64,000 nucleotides of DNA from positions 6,564,929 through 6,628,928 of the forward strand of contig CP034986.1 of NCBI GenBank assembly GCA_004026145.2, given 5' to 3'. The notes beneath the pieces were generated by a model. It ran no database searches. It saw only the letters and a list, made by a program, of their open reading frames with translations, and had not been told where the DNA came from. Positions 12,542 to 27,500 of this stretch are shown here, piece by piece. The position numbers were made by a program, and so were the translations under genes. Each line of letters opens with the position of its first letter. The stretch's first letter is position 1. Origin of the DNA: Takifugu bimaculatus. Taxonomy: Eukaryota; Chordata; Actinopteri; Tetraodontiformes; Tetraodontidae.

Positions 12542-15500
12542 AGGGACGTTTTTAATCTTTAACTTCATTTGTAAGCTGTTTAATGTTTAACCACCGTGTA
12601 CGATACATAAGCACTGCTGACCTTCCTTATACATTCATAAATATTTAATCGAATGTTCAATCCAGGTCAAGGTCACTATGAAATGGCTCGTCATGCTCTA
12701 ATAATGAATTTAACCTAACTATAACCCGACTTCTTTCAATGTTGAGCTACCCTGTTAGATTGTGAAAGACTTCTCCACCGCTCTTCTTGTCCATGTCCGA
12801 TATTTACATTATCTCCCGTGGACCCTTCAAACATTTTGTGTGCATACAAGCCATTAAGCCGTCGATGTTTATACGCCGTCACATCCAACATCTGCAATTC
12901 CAGAAACAGACCCATATGTTTTTAGGATTATCTTGAGTTCTCATGTGTTTATTAAACATGAGTTGTGACTCAGTGTATATGCAGCTCAGTGGTGTCATAG
13001 TGCGTCGCTCTTGGGTTTCCACAGGAACGTCACTGGATGATCCGTCATTGTGGTCTTGACCTCTGACCTTTCTGTGGTTGAAAAAGAGTTTAAATTAGAA
13101 CTGCAAAGACAGAGGCTTTTAGAGCGCTGTGTAAATCTTCTGGTTTCAGATAGGCTGTGAATGCGCTGCTGATGATTTTACAACGAGCCATCGGTCAGCT
13201 AGAAATCGTAACTTTATTTTGAAATGTGAAATTCAAGAGATGCACAGATAAAGTCTCCTTATGCAAAATCAGTTTTTAAAAAAAAAATCTTTATGGGAAT
13301 TTAATTTAATAACATTTTTTAGTTAAAAGTTTTTAAAATTCAACTGAATTTAATATAACATGCATTTTTTCCTACTTCCTACTCACATCACATCATCGAT
13401 GCGATAGCTTGAAACTGGACAAATACTAGAATGAGTTGGTTAAAGAGTTACTGTTCAGCTTGCCTCAAGCGGAACCAAAAGGCAGTTTGATCAATGAGTA
13501 ATCACATTTTATCACGTCTGTAACACGGTCGATCAATGGAAACCCGTACGCCCGTGCAGCTGCCTGCTCTCGGCACGAAGACGCCGGTCTGGGTGTGGCT
13601 CAAAGAAGTATCTCTGTGGATTAAATGGATCATGGCACATAGCAAAAACATATCCTCCTTTTTATCACCCTGCCTGATAATACCTAATATCTGGCGGAAT
13701 TCTGCACCTACCTGATGTTTACTTGGCACAGCGTGCGTAGGTGAGATTGTGTATACGACGACCCAGCGGAGTCAAAATGGGCCTTGTGTATCATGTGTTC
13801 GGGGACGGGTCTGAACAAAAAGGGATTTGTTTGCTGGGTACTACCACTCGTTTGTATCCCACTGCAAACTCTCGAACGGCCGATCTACAGGAAACGAGCT
13901 GTTTATTTCAGCATTTATACAAATAAAAGGATGCGCGAGGGGACTGAGCTGCCTCGTTTTAATTGCGATCATTTGTCTCTCGTGAGACTTTTCATCCACG
14001 TTGCACTTCACTGGGAGGTCCTGTTAGCCCAGCGTCACTCCCCTGGACCGTGTGTACACGGTTGCCGCAGCTACCGCTGACACATCCCGCGAAGGACAAG
14101 CCGAGCGACGTTTAAGAGATTCCCACCAGCTGCCTGCGGTTCGCGCACATCACGTGCATTATTTTTCCCCATTCTTCGTTGGATTCTCTCAGTCATTCGA
14201 CCGTCTTCCTTGACACGCTGCTGCGACATTGTTGTGGCTTTTTGACACCTGCCAGTCAGTTTGCGCAGCTCCCACGTGGGTGCTTAAAGTGGCGCAACAT
14301 GGACCTGGTTATTTGGGCAAGATTAGAAGCGAATCGTGGTAAAAGCAAGGGATATTTCTAGGAGAGGATGCAACATGGCAGGAGAATATTTGTATATTCG
14401 TTCATGTTCCAATATGGATCCCAGACTCTGTGACGCGTCCCCATAAAAGTGAGTTTATACCTGAACATACAGTATTTGCAGCCGACAGCTGCTGATGTTG
14501 GTGGTCCATCGTTCAGTTTACATGTCGATGCTCTTGCTAATCGCTGCTGAGAACCTTCCGGTTTGTGTGTGACAGTCCAAGACATTTTAAAGACTACACA
14601 AACCAGAGAGACAAGGATGGATTGGGGGGGGGTGCTGTGGGTGTGAAGCACTTTGTATATGTTGTACGTTTACCTGAGGTTTGGACTGTTCTGAGGCTTT
14701 AGGTCTGTGGAATGCTGTTAAGCATATGATGATGGATGACTGTGTAACCGCAGGTATACAAATACAGTTGGACAGGAGACAGTCGCACGGCTTTGGAGGA
14801 CATGGAAGGTTGTTTTTCTCCTCTTGGAAAGTTTGCTGAAAATCAACGCAAAGGGAAAGGGCCTGCCATTTCACGTTCAGCCACATTAGTTCAATGCTGT
14901 AGATGTCCCACTGTAGGTCCTGTTATCGGGTTCAAGAAGCAGCTGAGTGGGATTACTCTGAATAGAAATTGCAAAACAGTATGGGCACGCGGTGAAAAAG
15001 TCACCGTTGAATGCATAGCTATTAAGAAATACTGATAGCGGGGAAGCACAGGCACCGTCTTGCTCAGCGCTTTGAACCCTCTGTCAAGTCAAGGTCATGC
15101 AAATGCAACACTTACACTATGCTAGCACATGACGCTGTCAGGTAAATATAGGCATGCATACCTGCAGAATATTGTTGGAAAGGTATGCGAGAAGGTAAAT
15201 TAAAGCTGACAAGCGTGACCCTGAAGCACCTTTGCTTCTTTATCTCTTCCACATATTTATGGATCAAACTCTCAGGCTGTTTGAGTAACTTTCTCTGACT
15301 TCTACCTCAATAGGCAAATTTCAGGGGAAAATCCTGGAACGACGTCGACATTCAGGCCTCTACCTGCTTCTCTTTAAAGACGAGGCTTGTTTTATCCCTC
15401 GTCCTCCCTCTGAGCCAGAAGGCTGACCGCTTTACCCGGCACATGATGGCAGGAATGCAAGGAGGACAAAAGGGAAGAGGGAAAGCTTTAAGAAGACATG

Positions 15501-18500
15501 GGGGAGGAAGGAGGGGAGAGGGGGGAGCAGGTATTGAAAGGAGGCTGTTGTAGCTTCTTATTGACTTTCCCTGTGTTGATTTCTTTTCGCCTTGGTATCT
15601 TTGGCTCTTCGTTGCTGTTGTGCCTTCCTCCTCCGTCCCGTCCCTAACTTGACATTTTTAATCCAGATAACAGGCGGCGACTGGATATGCCTCCAGAATA
15701 CAGTGGCATTCCTCGGCGTTAAACATACAATCCTCCATGCCCTAACCTGGCGAGTGTCGTGGCGCTCTCTCCGGAGTGTTGCCCGGCCTTTTTTACTCTC
15801 AACAAAAGACGTTTCATTAATTTCGCCCCTTCTTTTCAGAGGTAAACACGCCGCTTTTACAGTTGCCTTGTAACTGCAGGCGAATGCTTCAAACGACCCG
15901 AGACAGGAATTCCTGAAGAGAAACAGAGGGGAGGAGGAGGAAGAGGAGGAGGGGAATGAGTCAAAAAGGGGTAAATGGAAAGAAATGGATGCAGAAGAAG
16001 GAGGGAAAGAGGATATCATGGTGGAGATTTAAAAGCGAGACTTTTAATGAGGTGATGATGGCATGAGGAAGCATTTTGCATATATTGAGTGTTATTAGGC
16101 GGGAAAAAAAACAAAACAGCAAATTTGTTTCCACACAGTTATGCCTTTAAATGTGTTTTCATTGGCAGATAATCTCTCCTGATCCCTCTGGCACCTTTCC
16201 ACCGCGCTATCAAGATCGGAGATACGCTCCGCGGTCCTCTGGTTGGTGTGACAACACGCGCACTTGACGCAGAGAGGATTCGGCGCTAGCCGCGTTGCTA
16301 TTTTTAACAAATAACATCAGACGAGCATAAGAGCTGTCCGGGTACCGAAGATAACCATTTGTAAACCACTCCATACAACTTCCCTTCAGGGAGGAGCCAC
16401 TGCATTGACTGTTGTCCCCCTGCCTGAGTGGAGGTTCTCCTTCACCTGCCCCATTCCAGACACATTAGGCTGCTGTTTGAGCGTCCTCTCCCTGCTCCGG
16501 TAACTCCGAACCCAAACCCACTCACTGAAGAAGCAGCCGGTCTTCCTGGCTGCAGTCCAGACTCATTAAAACATATTTTGATCATCCTGACACGCGGGAT
16601 CCCAGGCAGAAAGTAGCCTCATGACTGTGCCGCTCGTGCCAAGCTAAGTTTACAGGCGGACGGGCTTGAGGCTATTATTTATCCCATGTGTTGAGATATT
16701 GAAGATATGAAAGTCTGTTTTATACACACAGAGTCCCTCTAATAACACAAGCTCGACATGAAGATATTACGTAACTATGGGTTTTAGTGGCCTTGCATCT
16801 CAGACAGATCAGCAGTTGCTGCTCTCGCTGTAGCCTTCCGCTGCTTGTTCTCGGTTATTTCGGCCCAAGGGCCGCAATTAGGCTGAGCGGGGTCATCAGC
16901 GCTGTTAAAATAGAGCTTTCTCGTCTGCGCTCTAGTGTTTAGTGGATTTCTCTTGTCTGCAGCCCCGCTGCCATCAGCACCTGTTGCTCTGCGGCCGATC
17001 TTCGTCTTGAGACGAACGGGGTTGCTTTAAAATTAAGGTGCAAACCGCAGCCGGGTGAACTGCACTGGCAACGTACACAATTCTTTCCATTTCCAAAGAT
17101 GCTTCGCCTCATATTTTGACAGAAACCAGGCCAATCATGTGCACAGCATACCTCGCCGCATCCATCATAAATCGCTGTAACTGTCAGGTTTTATTAGGTG
17201 ATTAAACCTCATGACAAATTTGTATTTTGTCATCTTTAGCACTGATGCAACAGGTGCTGGCGAACAGATGTGTAGGCCTTGGACATTTATGTGTGTTCTT
17301 TTAATAGCTTCACTCTGTTGGAGGCTTTCATGTCCTTGTCTGGTAAAGATAGAGGGGGGAAAAAGCCAAAAAGGCACTTTAATGTGGGTGGTAATGCTAA
17401 ACAGAGAGAATTTAATTGACTTTGAAGGGGAAGGGGGAACTATAAACACCCACAGGTGGCGTCCATCTACCACAACAATGTAAACACCTCAAAAAAAAAG
17501 TCCAGATCAGGTTCATACGTATTAGAATAGTAAAGATCTGTGTGTAACATGCACGGATGAAGGCACATAATTGAATCATATGTAATAAATACATTTGGTT
17601 TCTCCATGTCTCTTTGCCAACCCGGTACACTCGACATATGACCTCGGAAAGTTAGCGTGAGGGTGAGAGTCCGCGGGCAGCTTTGTGCTTGCGTGTGCTT
17701 GCGTGTGACAGTGTTTGCACATGCCTGCGCATGTGTGCGCGCGTGTGTGTCCGTGTGCGTCTTAGAAACTGTCTGCGCCTCAGCTTGTCTCCCTTTGCCA
17801 GCTGTGCATTAGCATCTTCCATTTCTCGGTGTTTGGAAAAATACCTGAGGGTTTCGCTGCTTCCGGGCTCGCGCGATAGATTCTCAATTGACGGCTTGAA
17901 TGTCCTGTGATCGTTGTGGAACCTGCGGCCTTAGAGCGATGGATGCCGTGTCGTGATTTATAGCGTGTGAAGCGACGCAGCGAGCAGCTGGGCTGATGAT
18001 GGACGCTGCTTAATCTCCATCCAGCCGCCCGTCACCTTTTAACAGCTTTCCTCTCTTCGTTCCCTTCTTCATTTAAGAAACCTGGTGGATTATACGTTCA
18101 GGGCCACACTTGTGTTGGAGGGTATTTTCTATATATGGGGAGGGAGCCTGTCCCAGCTTCACATGGGTAAAGGGTGCGCCCCTGAATGAGTTGCCAAATC
18201 ATTGGGGCAGTTTGGGTCTCCTTGTTAAACGGTACCTTGGTGATGCTCAGAAGGTACCCTGGCACCCTACTGCTGGAACACCTTCCCTGTTTTGTCCGGG
18301 GCTAGACCCGAGAACCCTCTGCTTCCCAGGACCGGTGCAGCTTCTTTGTGTATCCTCCACGAACACGGCACATTATCCCGCTTCTGGGTGAGACCCAGCA
18401 CATGCTGGCAGTAAAAAAAACAAACAAACGAGCCACACAACATCTAGTGGAAGCTCGCCTGTCAGTCCGTCTCCCACCGAATTGTGACAAGTGTGATTCC

Positions 18501-21500
18501 AAACCCACGCCGCGTTCATCATTCTTAGATTGGCAGGATTTGCCTCTAGATACACAACGACCAGCCTCAACAGGAATCTCTGTACCGCCACACGTGCGCC
18601 CATACATTACAGCGGTTTGCGTTCATCAATACACCTCAGTCAGCGAGCCCATATGTACGCTTCATCGCAGGTTTATACAGGCCCACCAGTACCAGTGTAA
18701 GACTGATTATGATTCATCTGTCTTTATCGCTTTACTTTTTCTTCTTTTGCCTTCACGTTCCTTCACTCCTCACACACCTTTATTTAGTCATACATTACTG
18801 TTATTATTCCAAGCCCATAATGTTTCCAGTTGTGTTATATTGCCAGTTTTGACTTGAGCACCTTTGTGATTTACAGCAGACCTTTATCGCTGCAGTGCGC
18901 ACGGTAGGAAAGTGCCAGGGGGTAACAAGGGATCGGCGTGCCGCTGCAAGTCCGTGTTTGCACGTGGACGAGTGTAAATTCCCCAATCGCAAATGCAGCC
19001 ATTTCAGCAGTTTGATGCGGAGGGTTTAAGCTAGAAAAGCGGACCTTTGCGCGTCGAAAGCGTCAGGTTGTTTGTTCAAAAGGCTGCATTCAAACAAGAG
19101 AATCTGCCAGAAACGCGGTTATTGCGGAACACTTACAAGATGTATTCTATTTTGTATAAATTCTGTTTCTAGGTTTTTTCTAAACTCATTCATGTGGTGA
19201 GTTAAGCTATTTTATCACACGTACATTATGAGATCGCAAAAAAGGAAGTGTGAGCAATCGCACTGCAAGAGGCTCTTCAGAACTCTTCAGCTGATGAACG
19301 ATGTTTATTGTTCCTGTTTGCTTTCTAGGGAGCGTCAAAGAATGTTCTCGCCTGGTGGAAAAAAACATTTTAATCTTTCATCGGTTTTCATTAAGTGACT
19401 GTGTGTTTGCTTGCGTGGAGCTCGAGGGGGGGTTGCTTGTGTTTTGGCAGAATCAGATTAGCCTAAACACTGACTAAGGGGCATCCCCTCTATCGCAGCG
19501 ATCCGTTTCAACACGAGAAATGATGTGAAGATTCACTTTTATCCACACTTTATATCAAGCCTGCACATGCACACACACACGCACGCACACATACATAGAC
19601 ACATGCGCGCATGCAGTTCTCGCACCACTTCCCCCTTGCTCCGTGGGTGGCCGCTGTGAATCCACCCACAGCAGGGAGCTTAGCTGCAAGCAAACGCACG
19701 TTCATGCTCTCCGACACACATCGCGACTCCCGTACTGCCTTTAAGAGCACACATAGGTACCAATTTATTTCCACCCTGCAGGTGAAATGTGTTTATTCCA
19801 TACATCACCATAAAATGAGTGTTTCCGATGCTCCCCCTCTATTAAAATCTACACCACTGATCTTTGTAGAGTGTTCAGTCACCGTGCCAAGAGATGCTGC
19901 TTATCGAGCGCCAGAACACTGTGTTGACTCAAAATGGAATAAAACAACATGGTTCTGCCTTTGGGTCAGGGCAGGAATTTAACCCTGTGACCTATTTAAG
20001 AGTCCACGCTATGTAAATCTTCTTATTCAGGAGTTCTTCAAAAGAGCTACAAAGGCCGTTACACAAAGCTCTTTAAGATGAGTCTAGATTAAAACATGTG
20101 AAGATTTAAAGCAACCTGACACCTACTAGGACATAGGTATTACTCCTTTTTGAAAAATAGGGCCAATTAACTCTTTCCTGCCTCAGACACTGGGGCCTTC
20201 ACAATGCCCAGGCCTTCTTTATGGCTACAATACCACCATTCACTCAGTACTCCAATGAGGTTAGCTTACACCTGTCACCCAATCTGTCTGGCTAAGGTTA
20301 AAGGCTAGCATCAGCCTTTTCAAAGTGAAGCTAATATTACGACTACGAATGTTTTGTCCACATTTTGCTTGCAGAGTGGTTTCAGAATTTCATATAACAC
20401 ATTGATTTTCAGTGTCACTATTCTTCCGATTCCTCTTTTATCTGAACACTTTAGCTAATATTCATGTAAAAAACTGGGGGATGAATCGCTGTTTATTTTA
20501 AGAATGTCATAACCCTCAACCGTTTTTTCCCCATCTCTGTCCTCTTATCTCGCTTATCTTTCAGGGATGTTTTCCCTTATTTGGTTCTTTTACCTCGCCA
20601 AGTGAAGACTTTGTTAAACAGGAGTGGAGGTCTCCCTCTTCAATCAGCCACAGCTCTTTGACCCTCAGAGTCACCAGTTTTAACTGTTCCCTTGGGATCC
20701 CTTAAGCCCCTCACATGGAACAAAGTGGTGTCTGGGGACTGTTGTGTTTGAAACCCTCAAAGTATGTGTGTGTGTGTGTGTGTGTGCACGCGCGCCTGTG
20801 TGTGTGTGTGTTTGTGTGGGTGTATGTGTTTAATAGAGAGAGGAAGGGGACAATGTGTTTGAGCCGCCTCTGCAGCTAACAGGTTGCAACCAACTCAGCT
20901 AAGTTGCTTCTGCGCTATTATCAAGAACTCCACCCATCATCTTCTAGATTGCACGTGTGTGTGTGTGTGTCTGTGTGCGTGTTGGACAGAGAGAGATGGA
21001 CCCCCTGCGGAGTAGGCTTTGGAGAGGAAGACGACCGGTGCATTGTGATGTGCGTTTTTAGCGCTGCTAAGGCCAGAATGGCATTACCATTCAAAAGGCC
21101 TCCGTTCTGATTGAAGGGCGTTTGACAGTTTTCTACTGTTCTGGTGTTTGATGTTTTTGCGGCACAATGTTGTACATCGGAATTTGAGGAAGGGGGAAAA
21201 AAATTAGAAAAGGAGAACTAGTGATGGGACATGATGACAAATGATATCATTAATACTGGTGTTTAAACAAACTGTCAAAGTAAAGAGGTGGTGGTACATC
21301 TGTTAATAGTTTCCTTCTTTGTCAAGGTCACGGTATGTGCACATACTGTGTCTGGTATGTTTGATATGTGCTAATGTGCTCATGTCCGTCAGTGCGAGCC
21401 GGTAGCGTCACATAAAGTGGATTTATTGACTCTTTTGCATCACTATGAAAAGCCGTAAATTACCAGGCTGATCCCCTCCCTCTGTATTCGCTTTTACTCC

Positions 21501-24500
21501 TCGCCCTCCCCCGCTGTCCATCCGTCCTTCTTGCCTTTCTTTCTTCATCTGTCTGTGTCAGAGCCCATTCGGCGGGGTTCCGGCGCTACGATGGCGGGGA
21601 CAAAAAGGTCTCGGTAAAAAGTGAGGGCAGCAGCAAGGGGGGAATTTTCTGTCCTCACAAAAGTTTTTTTTTTTATTTTTTTTAAAACAATGCAGAATCA
21701 ACTTAACTTGGGCTAGAGTTCACATGCAGAAAAGCTTGAAACGCGTTATGGAGCTTGACATGGAGCTGCAGGCCCCTGCAAACACTCTGGGAAAAGTTTG
21801 GCAAAAACAAAGATACCTTCTTATCTTACGTGCTCCAGATCAAGCGATGTTATTTTATTGAACCATAATGGTACAGAACTACAGCTAATCGGCCCAAGAA
21901 AGACATGTTCATGCAACGAGGTGATGCTTGGCAAAGCCCTCTGAGCACATTTCGACAAATATCGTTCGAGGATTGTTCCAGCTTGCCCCTTTTTTTCTCC
22001 GTTGTTTTAATCGTCATAGTTACGTGCAGCGGGGTGTTTTGTCAATCACAACAAAAGTACTCTGAAGTGTGTGACCTGCAGGCAGGTGACCCATGTCTGG
22101 CATGTGCACACACCACACACACACACACACACGCACAGGAAATTTTAAAGATAAATGCATCACATTCCCACTTTGATAGGACAGCACACATGCACAGGCA
22201 GGAAATTTACCATAGCGTTTGAAATTCTGATTTTAATAAGAACAAGAGGAAAAATGATACAGCGTTACACCTGTACAAAGAAACACAGGGATGAACATCC
22301 AGGCCGGATATAAGAAAGATTTGTTATATCCGCGTGTTGCTGTCCTTGGATTTGTGTTTCCATGTGTGTATGCGTGTGTCAGGAATTTCTCATGATATCC
22401 TGTTGTCTGTCACGCAGGTAGAATAAGGGGAAGATGACAGAAAAAATCACGTTCATGTCATGTTTTACTGTATTTATATACCTGTGGGGACACGGCGAGC
22501 CCCGCGGGGGGTGACGTTAAGGTGGAGAAGAGAAGACAGCCGTCACTTCATTGTTGATTGACTTTCTGGTAACAAAGGAGTGTCCTGGGAATTCTCAGAT
22601 CTCCCAGGCGCTGTGCCAGATAAGTAAAATTAAACAGCCCTCCTACAATTTTCCTTCAAATTCCTCAAATTCCCACTTTTTCTGAAAGTTGCGCGCTTAT
22701 ATGAGCTCTCTCCAGACCATTATACCCAGTGATCTTGACCCTGCCTGCGGCCGACAACAAGACATTCCTGACCTCCATGGGAACCCCTTTCTCCCCATTT
22801 TCATTCCCCCCCTCTGGAGAAAGGTTGTGCTCCAGCTTTGATGAAGTTTTAATGGAGTTTCATGTTTGGGCTATTCTAAAATAAACTGGCATCAGGAGTG
22901 TGAGGAAAGATCCGAATAATGTGGGTGGGATCCTATTCACCCATCCATCAACTAACCACAACACTCTCGGAGTCCATCCCTGTGGACTGCAGGTGGAAAG
23001 CCACCCCAAAGTCCTCACACACACACACACACACAGCACACACACACACACACCACACACACACGTCAGGCAAGATGGAGGTGGATGGACAGAGGGGACA
23101 GAGGACTGGGAAATAAGGACAGTGACCATAGACTTAGTTTTACTGGGAAAGTGTGTCAGGAAAAGCAGCTGTGTGTTTTGGTGTCAGCGTTTCCCTGCTC
23201 ACACACACACACACACACACACACACCACCTACAGTGGTGAGGGACAGCTATGTATGTCTTCTGTGCTGTCTTGTAACTTGTGAAGAGATAGAGAAGACA
23301 TGCTAGATAGAGGGGACACACACAACCACACACACACACCACAGGCGCGCACGCACACACACGTCTGCATAGTTGGCAACAGATGAAGCGATGACTATAT
23401 AGTCTGATGTATGGATGCCATGACAGTATCCGGGACATTTGACAGGATATTAATTATATTTTATGTTGACAGCTGTGCAGATTTTGCACATCTCCGGGAG
23501 TCGTACAATTTTGTATAGAGCCCAAACACATAGGGAGATACTTGCTTTCTCCTGTTGTTTGTCCTGTTATGGTTTACCTCATTTCGGGCCCATTTTGTGT
23601 GTACGTGACTTGGTGGTTGCGGGAAGACGGATGTGGTCGTGCATTTGCATTTCCATCAGTCATTTTAAACACAGAGCAGAGCTGCACACCTGGTTCAGAG
23701 CTGCCCCGTACTTCCTGGGTCCCAGCATGCATTTGTCTCTGTCTTCAGGGGGTCCACCTTCCCTTCCTTTGGCCTCCTGGGTAAAACGGACATCTGGAGG
23801 GGGGGATCTTTTTGCTTTTGATCAAGTTTTGTATCATATATAAGAGGCTAAATAGCAAAATTCAAATGCAAGTGAACATCCTGCATGTATGTTGTTTTTT
23901 TTTGCATCATCACCGACATTCCTCAAAAGGTACAAAATGACCCTGCGAGCATCCCATATTTAGGCTCTCATGTGCACAAACATGAGATACAGACTGTAGA
24001 AAACCGTTCACTAAATTCTTCTACTGGAGGAATTCAAGGAAAGACCAGGTTATATGTTCCTGCCGGCACAAACTCCAGATTTATTTCGCTCCAGCTCTCT
24101 CAAGACGATTAAAGCGATCATTGTTGTCAGCTTTTAATCAGTTTTCACCAGAAAAGTCCCGCAAATCCCAGATAATAGGTGATCCTGGCAATTAAAATAA
24201 CTCTCAGATGTTTTGACAACCCGTAATTATTTCAGTGTTGTTGTGTAAATGGGTCATATTTTGAAATCAAGCCCTCTGGTGGGTACTAAAAGGAGTTGGA
24301 TTCCATCATCCAGACCCAACTTTTGGGCTTAGAAGTCACTTCTTTGCTTCCTCGTGGATACCCCAAACCCAGTGGTGGAATGCAGCTTGGATATGTAGCG
24401 CAATATATGGCCTCCGGCAGCTCCGGGTGCATGTATGGACTTTCCAATCACGCATGGCGCATGGGAAAGCAATTCTCGGATGCCGCTGGCATTGCGGTGC

Positions 24501-27500
24501 CCCTGGATACCAAAAGGGGACGATGGTAAATCTCGCTCATGTAAAAGGCGCTTCACATGTATTATCAGTGTCCCGGTTTCCCTGCCACTCATGAAATTTC
24601 CCAACAACTTAAATCCTTTGCTGTCCTCTGTTTGCGTCACATGCGGGCGTCGACGTTGCTCCGGCCCACCGAAACACCCCAACCAAGTCTGCAGGGGGCG
24701 TTGTCCTGAACCCCACTGGAGGGGAACAGCCACATCAACACGCTTCTTTTTTATAACACCGTCTCGCCTCCGGCTGCTGAAGACATTTCCCCGCTACTTC
24801 TAACGCCCGTCTGTGGTCGACGCCGCGGCAGAATTGCATCAGCCCTGTTGCAGCATGCTGAAATATGCAAGTGGCGTGCGTGCACGTTTCACTTTTTAAG
24901 CACTGAAAGATATTGAAGATTGTGAGACGTATCAGTCTAAAAGCACATTTTCGAGCAGTAAAACACAGGAGAGGCCTTTGGAGAAACCAAGGTAGTTTTC
25001 TATGTCAACTGGACTGGGTTTCTTCTCTTGAAGACGTTTCGCCTTCTATCCAGAAGGCTTCTTCAGTTCTGAGCTGAAGAAGCCTTCTGGATAGAAGGTG
25101 AAACCCAGTCAAGAAACCCAGTCCAGTTGACATAGAAAACTACCTTGGATACAATGACCTGGATGATTGAGAATCTACACAGACATCAGGCTTTGGAGAA
25201 AGCACGTCGAGTCATAGCTATATACGGTATTGTGGACAGTTTAGTATTTCAGGCCCTCCGGGTGCCTCATGAGCCACAAAGCCATGTTGATAGATAAGTT
25301 AGAAAAAGTCATTCATCTGCAGCATCCGCTTCCATGGTCCTTCACACTGATACAGAGTGTAAGTCAGTAAGCCACAGGAAGTGGCTGCGCCATCTATTTA
25401 CACCACCTTAGAAGATGTCACATACGCCGCTTGACTTTCATCATCAGTAACCACAACCGCAGCTTTAGGTTAGCGCCTTCGCACCCACTGATTGACGCCT
25501 ACATGGCCCGAGGACCCTAAGGAAGGCCTCTCCCTGTATTTTGTGTTTGCGCGTGCAAGCCCACCATATCTTTAGGTGTTGACAACTGAATGATTTAGGA
25601 GAAAGAACTCCAACCGGGTTGAAAAAAATCAATAATTTTCATAATTACTTGCTTTTATTTGGCTGTTCCCATCTAAGTCTAATGTTCTGGCAACTTCTGC
25701 CAGTCCTGGAGGTTCATGCAGAACTTTGGAATACTGTGCATGCCAGGGAGAAAAGAGAAAGAGGCCGGTCAGATCACAAAAGACGGAGCATCAGAGGGAT
25801 ATATGACCATTCCCAGTCTGCTGAAGGAGGCGGTCCTGCTGGGAGTTTGTTCTCCTGGTTGTAGGATGCCTGGAAGCAGACATGCATGTACCCTGGTTAC
25901 ACCATGTTTGTGTGTATGTTTGCATTTAGCTTTTCCAGACACGTATGCCTTGTCTGTCTGTTGGTTTGAGACATATAAACCACAGTTACCTGTGTACAGG
26001 ATGTCTTCCCATGGGACGCATGACCGTGGTCTGCTTTATAGCCACGTTACCACATTTAGATACAGATTTAATGCTTTAAGGTGGTTAGCCGAGCGTAGCT
26101 CCAGAATATCTACCTTGGCTTTTCCCTTCAGAAACCAGCTTGTACACAGAGGGAGAAGGTCATAACCGCTCTCATCAAAAGTACAGAGGAATCCAGGCTG
26201 GAAAATCAGCGAGTAACTATTTAAGCCTTCAGGGCCCACCACTTCAGACATCTTTCCCATTTTAGGACATCACAGAATGATAATATTACAGCTCACATCC
26301 CATCAGCGGATTTATTGGCCTGTATGAGAGACAACTTCCTTATAGTGCGTAACCTTGAGTGTTAGGATCCTATTTCAAGTAACAACATAAATTTTTATGT
26401 GAGAAAACAAAGAGCCAACACAGCGCCCCCTGTTGGCAGAATCACTAAAGTCGGGTCCAGCAGATGTGGTTCAGGTATAAAAGCAGAAATACACACGCCC
26501 GGCGATGAGTCAGGGTTCTAAATTTAACTGCTGCGGTTTTGATTAATCTGTCTGGCTGCACAGTGGCCAAATCGGCAACACGGACTCAGGTGCGTGGGCG
26601 CGGAGAATGAGTCAACAGGAGGGAAATTTTGTCTGTCTTCATAATCTCTGCAATCCGCTGATCAAATAGTTTCACGGGCTGTTGAAGTGTTGCTGATGAT
26701 GGTTGCCGTGCTCTGGCTGCAACATACTGTGTGTTCAGTTGGGCGTTGGTGTTAGTTTCACTGAGGCCACGTGGGTTTTAAACCTAAATGAATGCATATA
26801 ATAAACGCACCTTCTACCCCGCTGAGGAATAATCAGTGGAGTAAGTGTAGGTTTTTCTTACTTTTAAGTTCTGAATGTTCAGAAAAAGTGGGGATTTGAG
26901 GCATCTGAAAGTTGAATGGTGCCCGCAGCAGCACACGTGCACGGATGGCAGTATTGGAGGCGGTGGTGGCGGTGGATGAGGGGGATTCCTCTTTCACCTC
27001 AGTCGGCGGAGATCCGTTTACACCTGTTGTTCGCAGGAAACCTAAAACTACCTTTTGTGTGTGCGTGCCAGCGTCCGTGCGTGCGCGCCCGGGAGCATCG
27101 CTCCAATAAGGCGACCGTGTGACATGTTTCTTTCTTCTCTCGCGGCGCGTTTCAGTGGCGTCTCAGATTTCTGTCCTGCAATATGTGAGCAGTGATTGCT
27201 TCCCTATTGTCCTGCACAGACAAAACACACATGCCCCCCCCCCCCGCCCCCAGCTTCTCTGTCCTGCACATTTGCTGGAAGGTAAAACAGTAAAGCAGGT
27301 GAGCCATTATCATTGCGGATTATTTCCACACCACCAGTCTGTCTATTTCCTCTCTGCCATTACTTCATGCACCTTGTCTGGATAATATTTAATCATCATT
27401 CCAGAGAACATCTGCTAGAATAAGGTTGTGACAAGCCGAGTGTGATGGTTCCTTTTATTTCTAGGCGTTGACGCGTCTTTCCGTTGTGTGTGAGGCCAAC

